From assembly GCF_016704835.1 (NCBI RefSeq), contig NZ_JADIZJ010000022.1:62001-126000 (forward strand): DNA of 64,000 nucleotides, given 5' to 3'. Numbering within the stretch: the first letter of the stretch is position 1; each line of letters begins with the position of its first letter. A program made the position numbers and the translations under genes. The stretch comes from Sphingopyxis sp. (GTDB taxonomy: Bacteria > Pseudomonadota > Alphaproteobacteria > Sphingomonadales > Sphingomonadaceae). Positions 8,569 through 17,804 of this stretch are shown one piece after another. The notes beneath the pieces were generated by a model. It was not told where the DNA came from. It saw only the letters and a program-made list of their open reading frames with translations, and did no database searches.

Positions 8569-9257
8569 CGCCCCAGCGCGGCCGCGACCGCAGCATCGAC
8601 ATGCAGCGCCAGCGTGTCGAACAGCGGCACCGCGCTGTCGTCATCGCCGACCAGCAGCATGATTTCGGTACAGCCGAGAATGATCGCCTGCGCGCCGCGA
8701 TCGACGAGCGCCGCGATCACTTCGCGGTACCGGTCGCGCGATTTGGCGTTGACGACGCCCCGAACCAGTTCGTGGTAAATGATCCGGTGGATCGTCTCGC
8801 GCCCCGCATCGTCGGGAACGATCACCTCAATCCCCGCTTGCGCCAACCGCTCCTTCAGAAAATCCTGCTCCATCGTAAAGGCGGTGCCGAGCAGGCCGAC
8901 GCGGCGGAGGCCCGCCGCCCTGATCGCCGTGGCAACGGGGTCGGCGATATGGATCAGCGGGATCGGCGAGGCGGCCGCGACCGCATTGGCGCAGCGGTGC
9001 ATCGTGTTCGAGCAGATGAGGAGAATGTCGGCGCCGCCGCGCGCGAGCTTCACCGCCGCCTCGACCATCGCGCGGTCGAGTGCCGGCCAGTCGCCTCGCG
9101 CCTGCAATGCTGCGACCGGCGCAAAATCGAGCGAGTGCATCAGGATGTTCGCAGCGTGCAGTCCGCCGAGCTGCTCGCGCACCTGGCGATTGAGCCGCCG
9201 GTAATATTCCGCGGAGCTTTCCCAGCTCAAGCCGCCGATCAGGCCGATTGTCTTCAT
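8565..9257 (-). CDS. Aspartate/glutamate racemase family protein (YgeA-like)
   Basis: A 230-residue cofactor-independent amino-acid racemase of the Asp/Glu racemase superfamily. The two catalytic cysteines are Cys82 in CSNTMH and Cys196 in GCTE, and the N-terminal IGLIGGLSWESSAEYYR is typical of the YgeA-like branch. The substrate is probably an acidic or other amino acid; broad-specificity racemases also occur in this branch. Convergent with the LysR gene, which is not obviously related in function. Confidence 0.9.
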   Translation of the reverse strand: MKTIGLIGGLSWESSAEYYRRLNRQVREQLGGLHAANILMHSLDFAPVAALQARGDWPALDRAMVEAAVKLARGGADILLICSNTMHRCANAVAAASPIPLIHIADPVATAIRAAGLRRVGLLGTAFTMEQDFLKERLAQAGIEVIVPDDAGRETIHRIIYHELVRGVVNAKSRDRYREVIAALVDRGAQAIILGCTEIMLLVGDDDSAVPLFDTLALHVDAAVAAALGR

Positions 9258-9439
9258 TGCGTCATGTCCGTCGAGAAATCGCTGTCATCCAATATGGCGC
9301 CGATTTTGCCTGCAGGGCGATGACGAGCGACACATTTTTCCTGCTGGCAATTACCGACGCCCTTCCGCACTCAACGCCCGCGCGCAAAAGCGATTTGCGC
9401 GTGACGTCGCGCAGAAATCGGTCCCTTTTCCCAATAGCC

Positions 9440-9937
9440 TCACCGCAGCTTCGCGCATCCCAATGCCGCCGCATCGATCGCCGTCGCCGCGCCGCGCAGG
9501 CGATAGGTGTCGGCGATCGCGCCGCCGCTGGCGGTGCTGCTTGCGACGCTCATGCTGGGGGCCGATCGCATTGCGGCGACGATCGCGGCATCCATCCGGG
9601 GATCGCCGGCCCAGCCATGCGCGCCGTTGCCGGTCAGGATGAAGCGGCGGCTGCCGATCGTCAGGCGCAGGTCGCGCCCCGGCGGGCGCGCTTTCGACAG
9701 GCGAACGTAGAATTGGCCGCGGATGCGCGATTTGGGCCAATAACCGACGCTGGCATAGGCTTTCACCTGCGGGGTACCGATCGTCGCCGAGGGCGCGGCG
9801 AGCGCGTAGCAGCGCGGGGTGGCGGGGTCGCGGAACGCGCCCCAGCCGTCGAAAATGCCGAGCGCCGTCGGGGCGGCAGCGAGCGCGGCGGCGGGCAGCG
9901 CCGCCAGTATCAAGAAAAAGTAGGTCCAGCGCCGCAT
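9440..9937 (-). CDS. Secreted hypothetical protein, weakly IalB-like
   Basis: A 165-residue exported protein. The signal peptide runs to about residue 21 (AALPAAALAAAP); the mature part begins GIFDGWGAFRDPATPRCYAL. The FDGWGAF...RCYA opening, a central basic RRFILTGNG segment and the end DTYRLRGAATAID resemble the invasion-associated locus B pattern, but the match is weak. The ATG at 9937 was chosen because longer reading would bury the signal. Divergent from dnaN. Confidence 0.6.
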   Translation of the reverse strand: MRRWTYFFLILAALPAAALAAAPTALGIFDGWGAFRDPATPRCYALAAPSATIGTPQVKAYASVGYWPKSRIRGQFYVRLSKARPPGRDLRLTIGSRRFILTGNGAHGWAGDPRMDAAIVAAMRSAPSMSVASSTASGGAIADTYRLRGAATAIDAAALGCAKLR

Positions 9938-9968
9938 CGCGCCTTCGTTCGCGCGATTGGCGATGCTT

Positions 9969-9985
9969 TGCAAGCATGGCTTGCA
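9969..9985. promoter_or_regulatory. Inverted repeat between the IalB-like gene and dnaN
   Basis: TGCAAGC-ATG-GCTTGCA is a perfect 7-base inverted repeat with a 3-base centre in the 172-base divergent promoter region. It lies 32 bases from the IalB-like start and 125 bases from dnaN. It is an operator candidate with no known regulator. Confidence 0.4.
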
Positions 9986-10109
9986 CGTGCCGACGCGTGC
10001 GTTAAGGAAGGTGGGCATTTTCAGGGGCCGGGAATCGGGGGAACGAATCGCCTTCGATGGCGGCCCTTTCAGGGACTTCTCCCGCGGAACACAGGGATGG
10101 CGGATTAGA

Positions 10110-11225
10110 ATGAAAGCGACGATCGAACGCGCAGTGTTGTTGAAGAGCCTTGGCCACGTCCAGTCGGTGGTCGAGCGGCGCAATACCATTCCCATCCTGT
10201 CGAACGTCCTGATCGAAGCCGACGCGTCGGGCCAGCTTAAGCTGATGGCGACCGACCTCGACCTGCAGGTCGTCGAAACGATCGCGGCAAAGGTCGAAAC
10301 CGCGGGAACGACGACGGTGTCGGCGCATACTTTGTTCGAAATTGCGCGCAAGCTGCCCGAAGGCGCCGAGGTTAGCCTGGCCGCCGCCGAGGGCAAGATG
10401 CAGGTCAAGGCAGGCCGCTCGAACTTCAACCTGCCGACGCTGCCGCGCGACGATTTCCCGGTGATCGCCGAGGGCGACCTGCCGACCAATTTCGAACTGC
10501 CGGTGGCAGAACTGATCCAGATCATCGACAAGACGCGCTTCGCGATCTCGACCGAAGAGACGCGCTATTATCTGAACGGCATCTTCCTGCACGTCGCCGA
10601 AGACGCGTCGGGTCCGGTGCTGAAAGCCGCGGCGACCGACGGCCACCGCCTCGCGCGCTACACCGTGACCCGCCCCGAGGGCGCAAACAGCATGCCCGAC
10701 GTCATCGTGCCGCGTAAATGCGTCACCGAAATCCGCAAGCTGCTCGACGAGGCCGAGGGAAATGTCGAAATCAGCCTGTCGGCGAGCAAGATCCGGTTCC
10801 AGCTCGGCAACGCGATCCTGACCTCGAAGCTGATCGACGGCACCTTCCCCGATTACAGCCGCGTCATCCCGACCGCAAACGACAGGTTGCTCAAGGTCGA
10901 CCCGAAAAGCCTGTATCAGGGCGTCGACCGCGTTTCGACGATCGCCAGCGAAAAGACCCGGGCGGTCAAGGTCGGCCTCGACAAGGATCGCATCACCCTG
11001 TCGGTGACCAGCCCCGAAAACGGCACCGCGGCGGAAGAGGTTGCGGCAGTTTACGACAGCGAAGCGATGGAAATCGGCTTCAACGCGCGTTACCTCAGCG
11101 ACATCCTCGGTCAGGTCGATGGCGACACGGTCGAACTGCATCTCGCCGACGCCAACGCCCCGACCCTGATCCGCGAAAGTGAGAAAAGCCCGGCGCTTTA
11201 CGTATTGATGCCGATGCGGGTGTGA
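10110..11225 (+). CDS. dnaN: DNA polymerase III beta sliding clamp
   Basis: A 371-residue processivity clamp that loads as a dimeric ring on DNA and tethers Pol III. It begins MKATIERAVLLKSLGHVQSV, includes the typical ERRNTIPILSNVL and RYYLNGIFLH, and ends YVLMPMRV. The three repeated clamp domains (about 1-120, 125-245, 246-371) are all full length. dnaA, recF and gyrB are not adjacent, as in many alphaproteobacteria, so this is not necessarily near the origin. I chose the ATG at 10110 over longer frames because homology begins there. Confidence 0.97.
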   Translation: MKATIERAVLLKSLGHVQSVVERRNTIPILSNVLIEADASGQLKLMATDLDLQVVETIAAKVETAGTTTVSAHTLFEIARKLPEGAEVSLAAAEGKMQVKAGRSNFNLPTLPRDDFPVIAEGDLPTNFELPVAELIQIIDKTRFAISTEETRYYLNGIFLHVAEDASGPVLKAAATDGHRLARYTVTRPEGANSMPDVIVPRKCVTEIRKLLDEAEGNVEISLSASKIRFQLGNAILTSKLIDGTFPDYSRVIPTANDRLLKVDPKSLYQGVDRVSTIASEKTRAVKVGLDKDRITLSVTSPENGTAAEEVAAVYDSEAMEIGFNARYLSDILGQVDGDTVELHLADANAPTLIRESEKSPALYVLMPMRV

Positions 11226-11227
11226 CA

Positions 11228-11647
11228 ATGCGGCTGCCGGCAAGCGTTTTGCTCGCTATTGCCGTAGCAGCTTCGCTCTCCTTGTCCGCCTTGGCAGCGG
11301 AGCCATTTGGCTTCTCCGATCAGGATCGTGCCGACGTCAACTGCCTTGCCGCAAGCAGCATTGCACTGGGCAACGCGGCGGCGAATGGCGCTCCGGATTC
11401 GGCCGAGGCTGTCGGGATAACGACCGTTCTCACCTATTTTCTTGGAAAGTTGAAGGGTCGGCACGCCGACTTACGCGTCGCAGACGTCTTGACGCCGGCC
11501 GTCTATCAGGCGCTCACCCCAATATTGGTGACCGAGGCGCAGCGATGCGGCGCCGAGGCAATAATGATAGGTGGCGAATTGGAGCGGGCAGGCAAGCTCT
11601 TGAGCGCCGCGCAAGATGCTCCTTCCACAAGGCGCAATGGCACCTAG
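11228..11647 (+). CDS. Secreted hypothetical protein
   Basis: A 139-residue protein that starts inside or just after the dnaN stop (ATG at 11228; a GTG at 11222 is possible). The signal peptide ends near ALSLSALAAEP. The mature part has two cysteines (DVNCLAAS and QRCGAEA), which could be disulfide-bonded, and a predicted helical middle. I do not recognise a named family. Tight spacing suggests translation from the dnaN transcript, but a functional link is not evident. Confidence 0.7.
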   Translation: MRLPASVLLAIAVAASLSLSALAAEPFGFSDQDRADVNCLAASSIALGNAAANGAPDSAEAVGITTVLTYFLGKLKGRHADLRVADVLTPAVYQALTPILVTEAQRCGAEAIMIGGELERAGKLLSAAQDAPSTRRNGT

Positions 11648-11664
11648 CTGCCGCGCGTCAGGGC

Positions 11665-13008
11665 TTACCCAGCCTTCGCCACCCGCCAGATCACCCCGCC
11701 GGTGTCGTCGGCGACCAGCGCACTGCCATCCTTGGCGACCTTCACATCCGCTGGACGGCCGCGCGTGGTCTTGCCGTCCTTGCCGAGAAACTGATCAAGC
11801 AGCGTAACGGGCAGGGCGTCGACGGGTTTGCCGTTGGCCCCAAACTTCACGAACACGATGCTGTAACCCGCCGCCGGTTCGCGGTTCCACGACCCGTGGA
11901 GCGCGATCAGCGCTCCGTTCGCCCAGCGCTCGCCCAGATCCAGGCCCTGGGTGAAGGTCATCCCCAGCGGCGCGACATGCGCGCCCAGGCCATAGTCGGG
12001 GCGCTTGACATATTGGCGGCGATCCTCCGCCTCGGGCTCGACGCGCGGGTCGACGAAGCCGCCCCAATAATACCAGGGCCAGCCATAAAAATCGCCCTCG
12101 GTCACGTCGGTCAGATAGTCGGGGACCAGATCGCTGCCGAGCATGTCGCGCTCGTTGACCACGGTCCACAGTCGGTCGCTGCCGGGATAGAAACCCAAGC
12201 CGACGGGATTGCGGATGCCGGCGGCAAAGGTGCGGATATATTTCTGCTCAGGCCGAACTTCGAGCACGCTGGCGCGGCGGAATTCGCGGTTCATGCCCTT
12301 TTCGCCGATATTGCTGTCGGCGCCGACCCCGATGTAGAGCCAGCCGTTGGGTGCGGCGGCCAGACTCTTGGTCCAATGACGGTTGGTCCCTTTGGCGGGC
12401 AGGTCGACGATCTTGGCCGACTTGCCGCTCATTTTCGTCTCGCCCGCCACATAGGGGAAGGCGAGCAGCGCGTCGGTGTTGGCGACATAAAGCGTGTCAC
12501 CGACCAGCGCCATGCCATAAGGCGAGTTGAGACCAGTGATATAGGCGGTCTTGACCTCGGCCTTGCCGTCGCCGTCAGCGTCGCGGAGCAGGGTGATGCG
12601 GTTCGCCGAAGGGCGACGACCGGTACCGCCCTTGGTCATCAGATTGCTCATGACCTTGCCCTCGATCCCCGAGGTATCGCGCGGCGGACTCTGGGCTTCG
12701 GCCACGAGTACGTCGCCATTGGGCAGCACGAGCATGGCACGCGGGTGATCGAGCCCTGCGGCAAAGCGCGCAACGGCAAGTCCCTGCGCCGCTCGCGGCG
12801 CTTGCGCCGCGGGCCAGCCGGTTGCTTCAGGGACGTTAATGGTTGGAAAGGTTTCGGTCTTTTGCGACGCCATCACCGGCACCCGGCCGCTCAGTTCGGC
12901 GGTCGAGAAGCGCGCTACGTCGGGGCGCGACATGACGTACAGCGTCACGCCGCCGATCACGATGAGCAGCAGCAGGGCGAGGGCGACATATTTCAGGATC
13001 TTGCGCAT
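11665..13008 (-). CDS. PQQ-type sorbosone dehydrogenase family protein
   Basis: A 447-residue protein of the glucose/sorbosone dehydrogenase beta-propeller family. It has an N-terminal membrane anchor (residues 5-24) and a periplasmic propeller with segments DHPRAMLVLPNGDVLVAEA, GLNSPYGMALVGDTLYVAN and AAGIRNPVGLGFYPGS. The second half has the WYYWGGFVDPRV region. Family members bind PQQ and calcium and oxidise sugars or aldehydes; the substrate here is unknown. No PQQ biosynthesis gene is in the window. Confidence 0.88.
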   Translation of the reverse strand: MRKILKYVALALLLLIVIGGVTLYVMSRPDVARFSTAELSGRVPVMASQKTETFPTINVPEATGWPAAQAPRAAQGLAVARFAAGLDHPRAMLVLPNGDVLVAEAQSPPRDTSGIEGKVMSNLMTKGGTGRRPSANRITLLRDADGDGKAEVKTAYITGLNSPYGMALVGDTLYVANTDALLAFPYVAGETKMSGKSAKIVDLPAKGTNRHWTKSLAAAPNGWLYIGVGADSNIGEKGMNREFRRASVLEVRPEQKYIRTFAAGIRNPVGLGFYPGSDRLWTVVNERDMLGSDLVPDYLTDVTEGDFYGWPWYYWGGFVDPRVEPEAEDRRQYVKRPDYGLGAHVAPLGMTFTQGLDLGERWANGALIALHGSWNREPAAGYSIVFVKFGANGKPVDALPVTLLDQFLGKDGKTTRGRPADVKVAKDGSALVADDTGGVIWRVAKAG

Positions 13009-13191
13009 CGCACTTTCCTACACGGACGAAGCGCGGCGGCAAAGAGGCGAAACGCGTTCATCGAGACAAGGCTTAGGGTTAATAAATTTGCGGGTACGAT
13101 TAACCTTACCCAAATCTTCATCACGGTTGGGAACGGCGCGGTGAGGCGTGCGCTTTAGGAGAACGGTTCCAAGGCAACGGACAGGGACTCC

Positions 13192-13407
13192 ATGCATCTG
13201 CCTGCACCATTTCTGACCGATCGCGCAGCGGTCGAAGACGCCCATGCGCTGATCCGCGTGCATGGCGAAGAGGCGGGTTTCGCTGCCGCTGCGCGCGCCG
13301 AGCAATATCGCGTGCTGGGCAACCACGTCCATTTCGCGCGCTGGCGCCAGATCGAACGCCTGATCACCTATCTGGCGGTCGAGGACATTCTCGACACGGT
13401 GCATTGA
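13192..13407 (+). CDS. Small conserved protein (DUF6961-like pattern)
   Basis: A 71-residue acidic, helical protein without signal or membrane segment. It has an alternating pattern (DAHALIRVHGEEAGFAAAAR then VHFARWRQIERLITYL) similar to short sphingomonad proteins classed as DUF6961. The match is by pattern only. It stands alone between the sorbosone dehydrogenase-like gene and a palindromic repeat. Confidence 0.55.
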   Translation: MHLPAPFLTDRAAVEDAHALIRVHGEEAGFAAAARAEQYRVLGNHVHFARWRQIERLITYLAVEDILDTVH

Positions 13408-13430
13408 GGGTCAGCAACCCAATTTTTTGC

Positions 13431-13529
13431 GTCATTGCGAGCGAAGCAAAGCAATCTCGAGCGATCGGCCTAGCGCCAAGCCGAAGGCTGGCGATTGCTT
13501 CGCTGCGCTTGACTCCTCGCAAGGACGAC
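13431..13529. repeat. Dispersed palindromic intergenic element, family B copy 1
   Basis: GTCATTGCGAGCGAAGCAAAGC at the left end and the inverted GATTGCTTCGCTGCGC...CTCGCAAGGACGA at the right end pair into a long imperfect hairpin. Related copies lie at 44205-44295 and 52841-52918. All are intergenic. Confidence 0.8.
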
Positions 13530-13534
13530 CAATT

Positions 13535-14461
13535 CTAGAGCCGCAGGGCCGCGGTTTCGGGCAATCCCGCCATGATGTTGAGATTCTGGACACAGGCGCC
13601 GCTCGCGCCTTTCCCCAGATTGTCGAGCTGCGCGATCAGCCGCGCTTGGCTGGCGTCGGCGTTGGCGAAGACAAACAGCTCGATCCGATCATCGCCGGAG
13701 TGCGAGGCGCGGAGCAGCATTTCGCTGTCCTTGGGCGCGTCGCCCATAACCACGATCGGGCTAGCGGCATAAAAATCGGCGAGCGCGGCGCGCAGCGCAT
13801 CCGGCGCTCCCGCCTTTGGCATTGCCGTCAGCGGCAGTTGCACGTCGACCACCATGCCGCGATGCGCCGGGATGACCGATGGCGAAAACAGCGGGGCGAT
13901 CGACAGGCCGCAGTGCGCCTGCATCTCGGGCACATGCTTGTGGCCGAGCCCCAGCGCATAGCCGCGCCAGGCGATGTCGCGGTCCTGCTCGAAGCGTTCG
14001 ATCAGCGCCTTGCCGCCGCCCGAATAGCCGCTAACCGCGTTGCAGGCGTAGGGCCAGTCGGCGGGAAGCAGTCCGGCGCGGACGAGCGGCGCGATGAGCG
14101 CGATGAAGCCGGTCGAATAGCAGCCGGGGTTGCTGACCCGCGCCGCGCTGGCGACCGCGTCGTGCCCGCTGATCTCGGGAAAGCCATAGACCCAGCCTGG
14201 CGCCACACGGTGCGCGGTCGATGCGTCGATGACGCGGGTGCGGCCATTGGCAATCATGGCGACGGCATCGCGCGCGGCGTCGTCGGGCAGGCAAAGGATG
14301 ACGAAATCGGCGTCGTTCAGCGCCTCGCGCCGCGCCTTTGCGTCCTTGCGCCGCGCGTCGTCGATTGCCAGCAGCGAAAATTCGCTTCGCCCCGCGAGCC
14401 GCTCGGCAATTTCCAGGCCCGTCGTTCCCGCCGCGCCGTCGATGAAGACCGTCTGTGCCAT
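13535..14461 (-). CDS. argC: N-acetyl-gamma-glutamyl-phosphate reductase (type 2)
   Basis: A 308-residue NADPH-dependent enzyme of arginine synthesis that reduces N-acetyl-glutamyl phosphate to the semialdehyde. The N-terminal FIDGAAGTTGLEIAERL is the nucleotide-binding start, and SNPGCYSTG contains the catalytic cysteine. Length and N-terminus identify the short, type 2 form. Its start is 3 bases past the stop of the NlpC/P60 gene, so both are probably on one transcript that starts at the aminopeptidase gene. Confidence 0.95.
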   Translation of the reverse strand: MAQTVFIDGAAGTTGLEIAERLAGRSEFSLLAIDDARRKDAKARREALNDADFVILCLPDDAARDAVAMIANGRTRVIDASTAHRVAPGWVYGFPEISGHDAVASAARVSNPGCYSTGFIALIAPLVRAGLLPADWPYACNAVSGYSGGGKALIERFEQDRDIAWRGYALGLGHKHVPEMQAHCGLSIAPLFSPSVIPAHRGMVVDVQLPLTAMPKAGAPDALRAALADFYAASPIVVMGDAPKDSEMLLRASHSGDDRIELFVFANADASQARLIAQLDNLGKGASGACVQNLNIMAGLPETAALRL

Positions 14462-14464
14462 GAT

Positions 14465-15409
14465 TTATCGCAGTCGTTTATACCCGCTCACCGGCGGGTC
14501 GTGATCCTTGGCGGCCGAACGTGCGATGACGTCGGCCAGCGGTTCCGCTTTCACCGCCATCCATCGTCGGCTGGCGTGGATGATTTGGCGCTCGTCCGCC
14601 ATGATCCCGACATGGCCGGGAAAGAACACCAGGTCACCGCGCGCGAGCGCCGAGGGATCGATGTCCTTGTCGGCGCCGAGTGCTGCGAGCTGCAAATCGC
14701 TATCGCGCGGCAATTGAATTCCGGCCGCCGCCCAGCTCAGCTGGACCAGCCCCGAACAGTCGATGCCCTTCGCCGTGCGGCCGCCCCACAAATAAGGGGT
14801 GCCGATCAGTTCCTCGGCGCGGCCGGCGGGGTCCCCATCCTCGTCGCCGACCTCGACCAGCGCGGCGAGCGGCAGATAGCCGTGCGCCGTTGCGAGCCAC
14901 TCTCCCTCGGCCTCGCCCATCACCAGGGCGCCGCGCGGCAGGACCGCGGGGCCACCGCTGGCGGCGTCGGGCGCGTTATGCAGGATGGCTTCGATCATCT
15001 CGACGCGGTGGGTCGGCGCAATCGGCGCGGCGAGCGCATCGGCGGACAAATAACCGACATAATGGTCGGCCAGGCAATAGCCCCATGCCCAGCCGCCGGT
15101 CAGGTCGAGTAGGGCAAAGCCTTCGCCAAACAGCAACTCGCTGGTCTGGTCGGCGTCGAGCGACGGCGATCCGCGTAGCACCGCGGCGGGCAGCACGCCG
15201 CTGCGCATCATCGGCGCGGCATAATGCGGCGCGAAATGCTGACCGGCGACGGCAATGTCAGCGAGGTCGGGGCGGATCGCGACGATGCGCGGATCATAGG
15301 CCTGCGACGTGCCGGTCAGGCCAAAGCGGTCGCGGCCCGCGCCGACGGCGCCGGGGCGTCCCATGCGGACGCGATGTGCCGCTGAATTTTCGCCGCTTTG
15401 AGCTGTCAC
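14465..15409 (-). CDS. NlpC/P60 family cell-wall hydrolase with SH3 modules
   Basis: A protein of about 314 residues. Two SH3-like bacterial domains (about 55-190) precede a C-terminal NlpC/P60 gamma-D-glutamyl-diamino acid endopeptidase domain. The catalytic cysteine is in GIDCSGLVQLSW and the histidine in GHVGIMADERQIIHAS. The family cuts stem peptides of peptidoglycan or recycled fragments. There is no obvious signal peptide, so cytosolic recycling is possible. The start is uncertain: GTG 15409 (chosen), TTG 15451 and ATG 15364 are all without a strong ribosome binding site. Confidence 0.85.
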   Translation of the reverse strand: MTAQSGENSAAHRVRMGRPGAVGAGRDRFGLTGTSQAYDPRIVAIRPDLADIAVAGQHFAPHYAAPMMRSGVLPAAVLRGSPSLDADQTSELLFGEGFALLDLTGGWAWGYCLADHYVGYLSADALAAPIAPTHRVEMIEAILHNAPDAASGGPAVLPRGALVMGEAEGEWLATAHGYLPLAALVEVGDEDGDPAGRAEELIGTPYLWGGRTAKGIDCSGLVQLSWAAAGIQLPRDSDLQLAALGADKDIDPSALARGDLVFFPGHVGIMADERQIIHASRRWMAVKAEPLADVIARSAAKDHDPPVSGYKRLR

Positions 15410-15494
15410 CTGTCGTCCCGTAAATAGCTGTTGCGCGCCCCCGGCGGACAATCGGGCGCCATTAGACCAGCCGGACGCGCTTTATCAAGAATGT

Positions 15495-16898
15495 TCAGGC
15501 CTTGCCGCGCCGGTCGTAACGTGCCTGCAGCATCGCCCACGCGGCGCGCAAGCCCAGCGCGGCGCCGCCTTTAGGGCGACCGGGCTTCGCCGACGGGCGC
15601 CAGGCAAAGGTATCGACGTGCGCCCAGGCGACGCCGTCGGGTATGAAGCGCTTGAGGAACAACGCGGCGGTGATCGTCCCGGCAAAGGCCGAGCTGCCTG
15701 CGTTGCCAAGGTCGGCGATGTCGGTTTCGAGCAAATCGGCATAGCCGTCCCACAGCGGCATCCTCCAAACCGGGTCGTCGCGTTCGATCCCTGCGGTCAG
15801 GATGGCCTCCGCCAGCGTGTCGTCGTTCGCAAATAGCGGCGGCAGGTCGGGGCCAAGCGCAACGCGCGCGGCGCCGGTCAGCGTCGCGAAATCGATGATC
15901 AATTCGGGCTTGGACTCGCCCGCCTTCGCCAGCGCATCGCCTAGCACCAGCCGGCCCTCGGCGTCGGTGTTGCCGATTTCGACTGTCAGGCCAAGGCGGC
16001 TTTTCAACACATCGCCCGGGCGAAACGCATCGGCGGAAATGGCATTTTCCGCTGCCGCCACCAGGCAGTGCAGCCTCACCGGCAGCCCGCTCGCCATAAC
16101 CAGTTCGGCAAGCGCCAGCACATGCGCGGCGCCGCCCATGTCCTTTTTCATCAGCCGCATGCCAGACGCCGGCTTGATGTCGAGCCCGCCGCTGTCGAAG
16201 CTGATCCCCTTGCCGACCAGAGCGACGCGCGGGTCGCCTTCCTTGCCCCATTCGATCTCGATCAGCCGCGGCGCGTGATGCTTCGCTGCGGCGCGTCCGA
16301 CGGCATGGATCATCGGATAGCCGTGTTCGAGCGCCTCGCCCTTGGTGACCGTCAGCTTGCCGCCGTGCGCCTTGGCGATGCGTTCGGCCGCCTTTTCAAT
16401 TGCCGACGGACCCATGTCGGCGGCGGGGGTGTTGACCATGTCGCGCACGAGTGCGGTCGCGCGCATTTCCGCCACCAGCGGCGCAATCGCGCCGACGTCG
16501 CTGGTCAGCAGCACCCGCGGCCCCTTGGTCTCGACCTTGGCCCGATAGGCGTCGAAGCGATATTGCGCGCTCATCCACCCGAACATGGCCTTGCCAGGTT
16601 GCTGGCCTTCGAGGCGATAGCGTCCGGCGGGCAGGATTTGTCCCAGCTTGGCGAGGCACCAGGCCGACAGGCTGTCGGTCTTGGCCACCGTGGTGACCAC
16701 GGCCCATTTGTCGGGATCGTCGCCCGGCAGGATCGCGTGAACATAGGCGTCGGGTTTGAAGCCGACCGCAGCAAGGTGCGCGCGTTCGCGGGCGCTGCGG
16801 CCCTTGAGCCATTCGTCATAGCTCTTTTTGTCGACAAGATGGATCGGACGGGCGTCCTGCCCCTTGTCGGGCTGGATCAGGTCGGAATAGTCGGTCAT
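15495..16898 (-). CDS. Leucyl aminopeptidase family (M17)
   Basis: A 467-residue dimetal aminopeptidase of family M17 (PepA/PepB type), cytoplasmic, expected to act as a hexamer. Metal and active-site motifs are VGKGISFDSGGLDIKPASG, MKKDMGGAAHVLALAEL and the family signature NTDAEGRLVLGDAL. It releases N-terminal residues from peptides. The next gene downstream is an NlpC/P60 hydrolase, which suggests joint action on peptides from wall turnover; this is inference from order only. Confidence 0.93.
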   Translation of the reverse strand: MTDYSDLIQPDKGQDARPIHLVDKKSYDEWLKGRSARERAHLAAVGFKPDAYVHAILPGDDPDKWAVVTTVAKTDSLSAWCLAKLGQILPAGRYRLEGQQPGKAMFGWMSAQYRFDAYRAKVETKGPRVLLTSDVGAIAPLVAEMRATALVRDMVNTPAADMGPSAIEKAAERIAKAHGGKLTVTKGEALEHGYPMIHAVGRAAAKHHAPRLIEIEWGKEGDPRVALVGKGISFDSGGLDIKPASGMRLMKKDMGGAAHVLALAELVMASGLPVRLHCLVAAAENAISADAFRPGDVLKSRLGLTVEIGNTDAEGRLVLGDALAKAGESKPELIIDFATLTGAARVALGPDLPPLFANDDTLAEAILTAGIERDDPVWRMPLWDGYADLLETDIADLGNAGSSAFAGTITAALFLKRFIPDGVAWAHVDTFAWRPSAKPGRPKGGAALGLRAAWAMLQARYDRRGKA

Positions 16899-16953
16899 GG
16901 CAGCGGTGCTAGGCCGCCGTGGATATTTTGTCGATTCCCCGCGTTATCCTGGC

Positions 16954-17787
16954 ATGACAACCGCAACACGCAACGCCGCCATCCTGCTGCTCCTGACCGG
17001 CGCCGCGCTCCTTTCCGGCTGTACGGATGATCCGCCCACGCCCGCTGAGCAGGCGGCGGCGGCAGCGGTTCCCGGTGCCCCGCCGGGCGCCGCCGCCGAT
17101 GCACAAGCCAAAAACGCCGCGGCGTCGAACGTCAAGGAAAGTAACGACCTCGTCGAATTCGCTTATGCCTATCCGCGTGAGGCGGCGGCAATCACGGGGC
17201 TGGCGGCGTGGCTCGATAACGACCGCGCGACGAGGCGCGACGCGCTGATCGCGACGGCCCGGCGCGACAAGGCGGCGGCGGAAAAGACGGGCTTCCCCTA
17301 TCGCCCGCATAGCCATCTTCAGACCTGGCAGCGGGTGTCGGACACGCCGCGCTTCCTCAGCCTTTCGGCGGAAATCCAGACCTACACCGGCGGCGCGCAC
17401 GGCATGACCAGTTTTGCGACGTTGTTGTGGGACCGCAACCGCGCGAAGCGGCTGCAGCCGCTCGACCTGTTCACGAGCGGCGAAGCGTTTGACGCCGCGA
17501 TCCGGGAGCGATTCTGCTCGGGGATCAAGCGTGCCAAAGCGTCCAAGGGCATCGTCGCCGAGGAAGCGCCGGACAGCCCGTTCGGCAAATGCCCGCCCGC
17601 ATCTGCGCAGACAGTTTGGCTCGGCTCGTCCGACGGCCGCTATCTCGACCGCATGACGATCGCCATCGCGCCGTATGAAATCGGCCCGTTTGCCGAGGGC
17701 AGCTACAAGATCAATGTGCCAGTCACCGGTGCGCTCGTCGGTGCAGTCAAGGACGACTTCAAGCGCGACTTCCTCCCCATCAATTGA
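16954..17787 (+). CDS. DUF3298 (RsiV-like) lipoprotein
   Basis: A 277-residue lipoprotein with lipobox LLSGC (Cys 24). It has a low-complexity Ala/Pro spacer, a DUF4163-like middle and a C-terminal DUF3298 domain; TYTGGAHGMTSF is the hallmark of the family (as in RsiV and PdaC). Related domains bind lysozyme or deacetylate peptidoglycan, but the deacetylase catalytic domain is absent here, so a binding or structural role in the envelope is more likely. Start ATG at 16954. Divergent from the aminopeptidase gene with 55 bases between. Confidence 0.85.
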   Translation: MTTATRNAAILLLLTGAALLSGCTDDPPTPAEQAAAAAVPGAPPGAAADAQAKNAAASNVKESNDLVEFAYAYPREAAAITGLAAWLDNDRATRRDALIATARRDKAAAEKTGFPYRPHSHLQTWQRVSDTPRFLSLSAEIQTYTGGAHGMTSFATLLWDRNRAKRLQPLDLFTSGEAFDAAIRERFCSGIKRAKASKGIVAEEAPDSPFGKCPPASAQTVWLGSSDGRYLDRMTIAIAPYEIGPFAEGSYKINVPVTGALVGAVKDDFKRDFLPIN

Positions 17788-17804
17788 AACCGAAGGACAG
17801 CATC

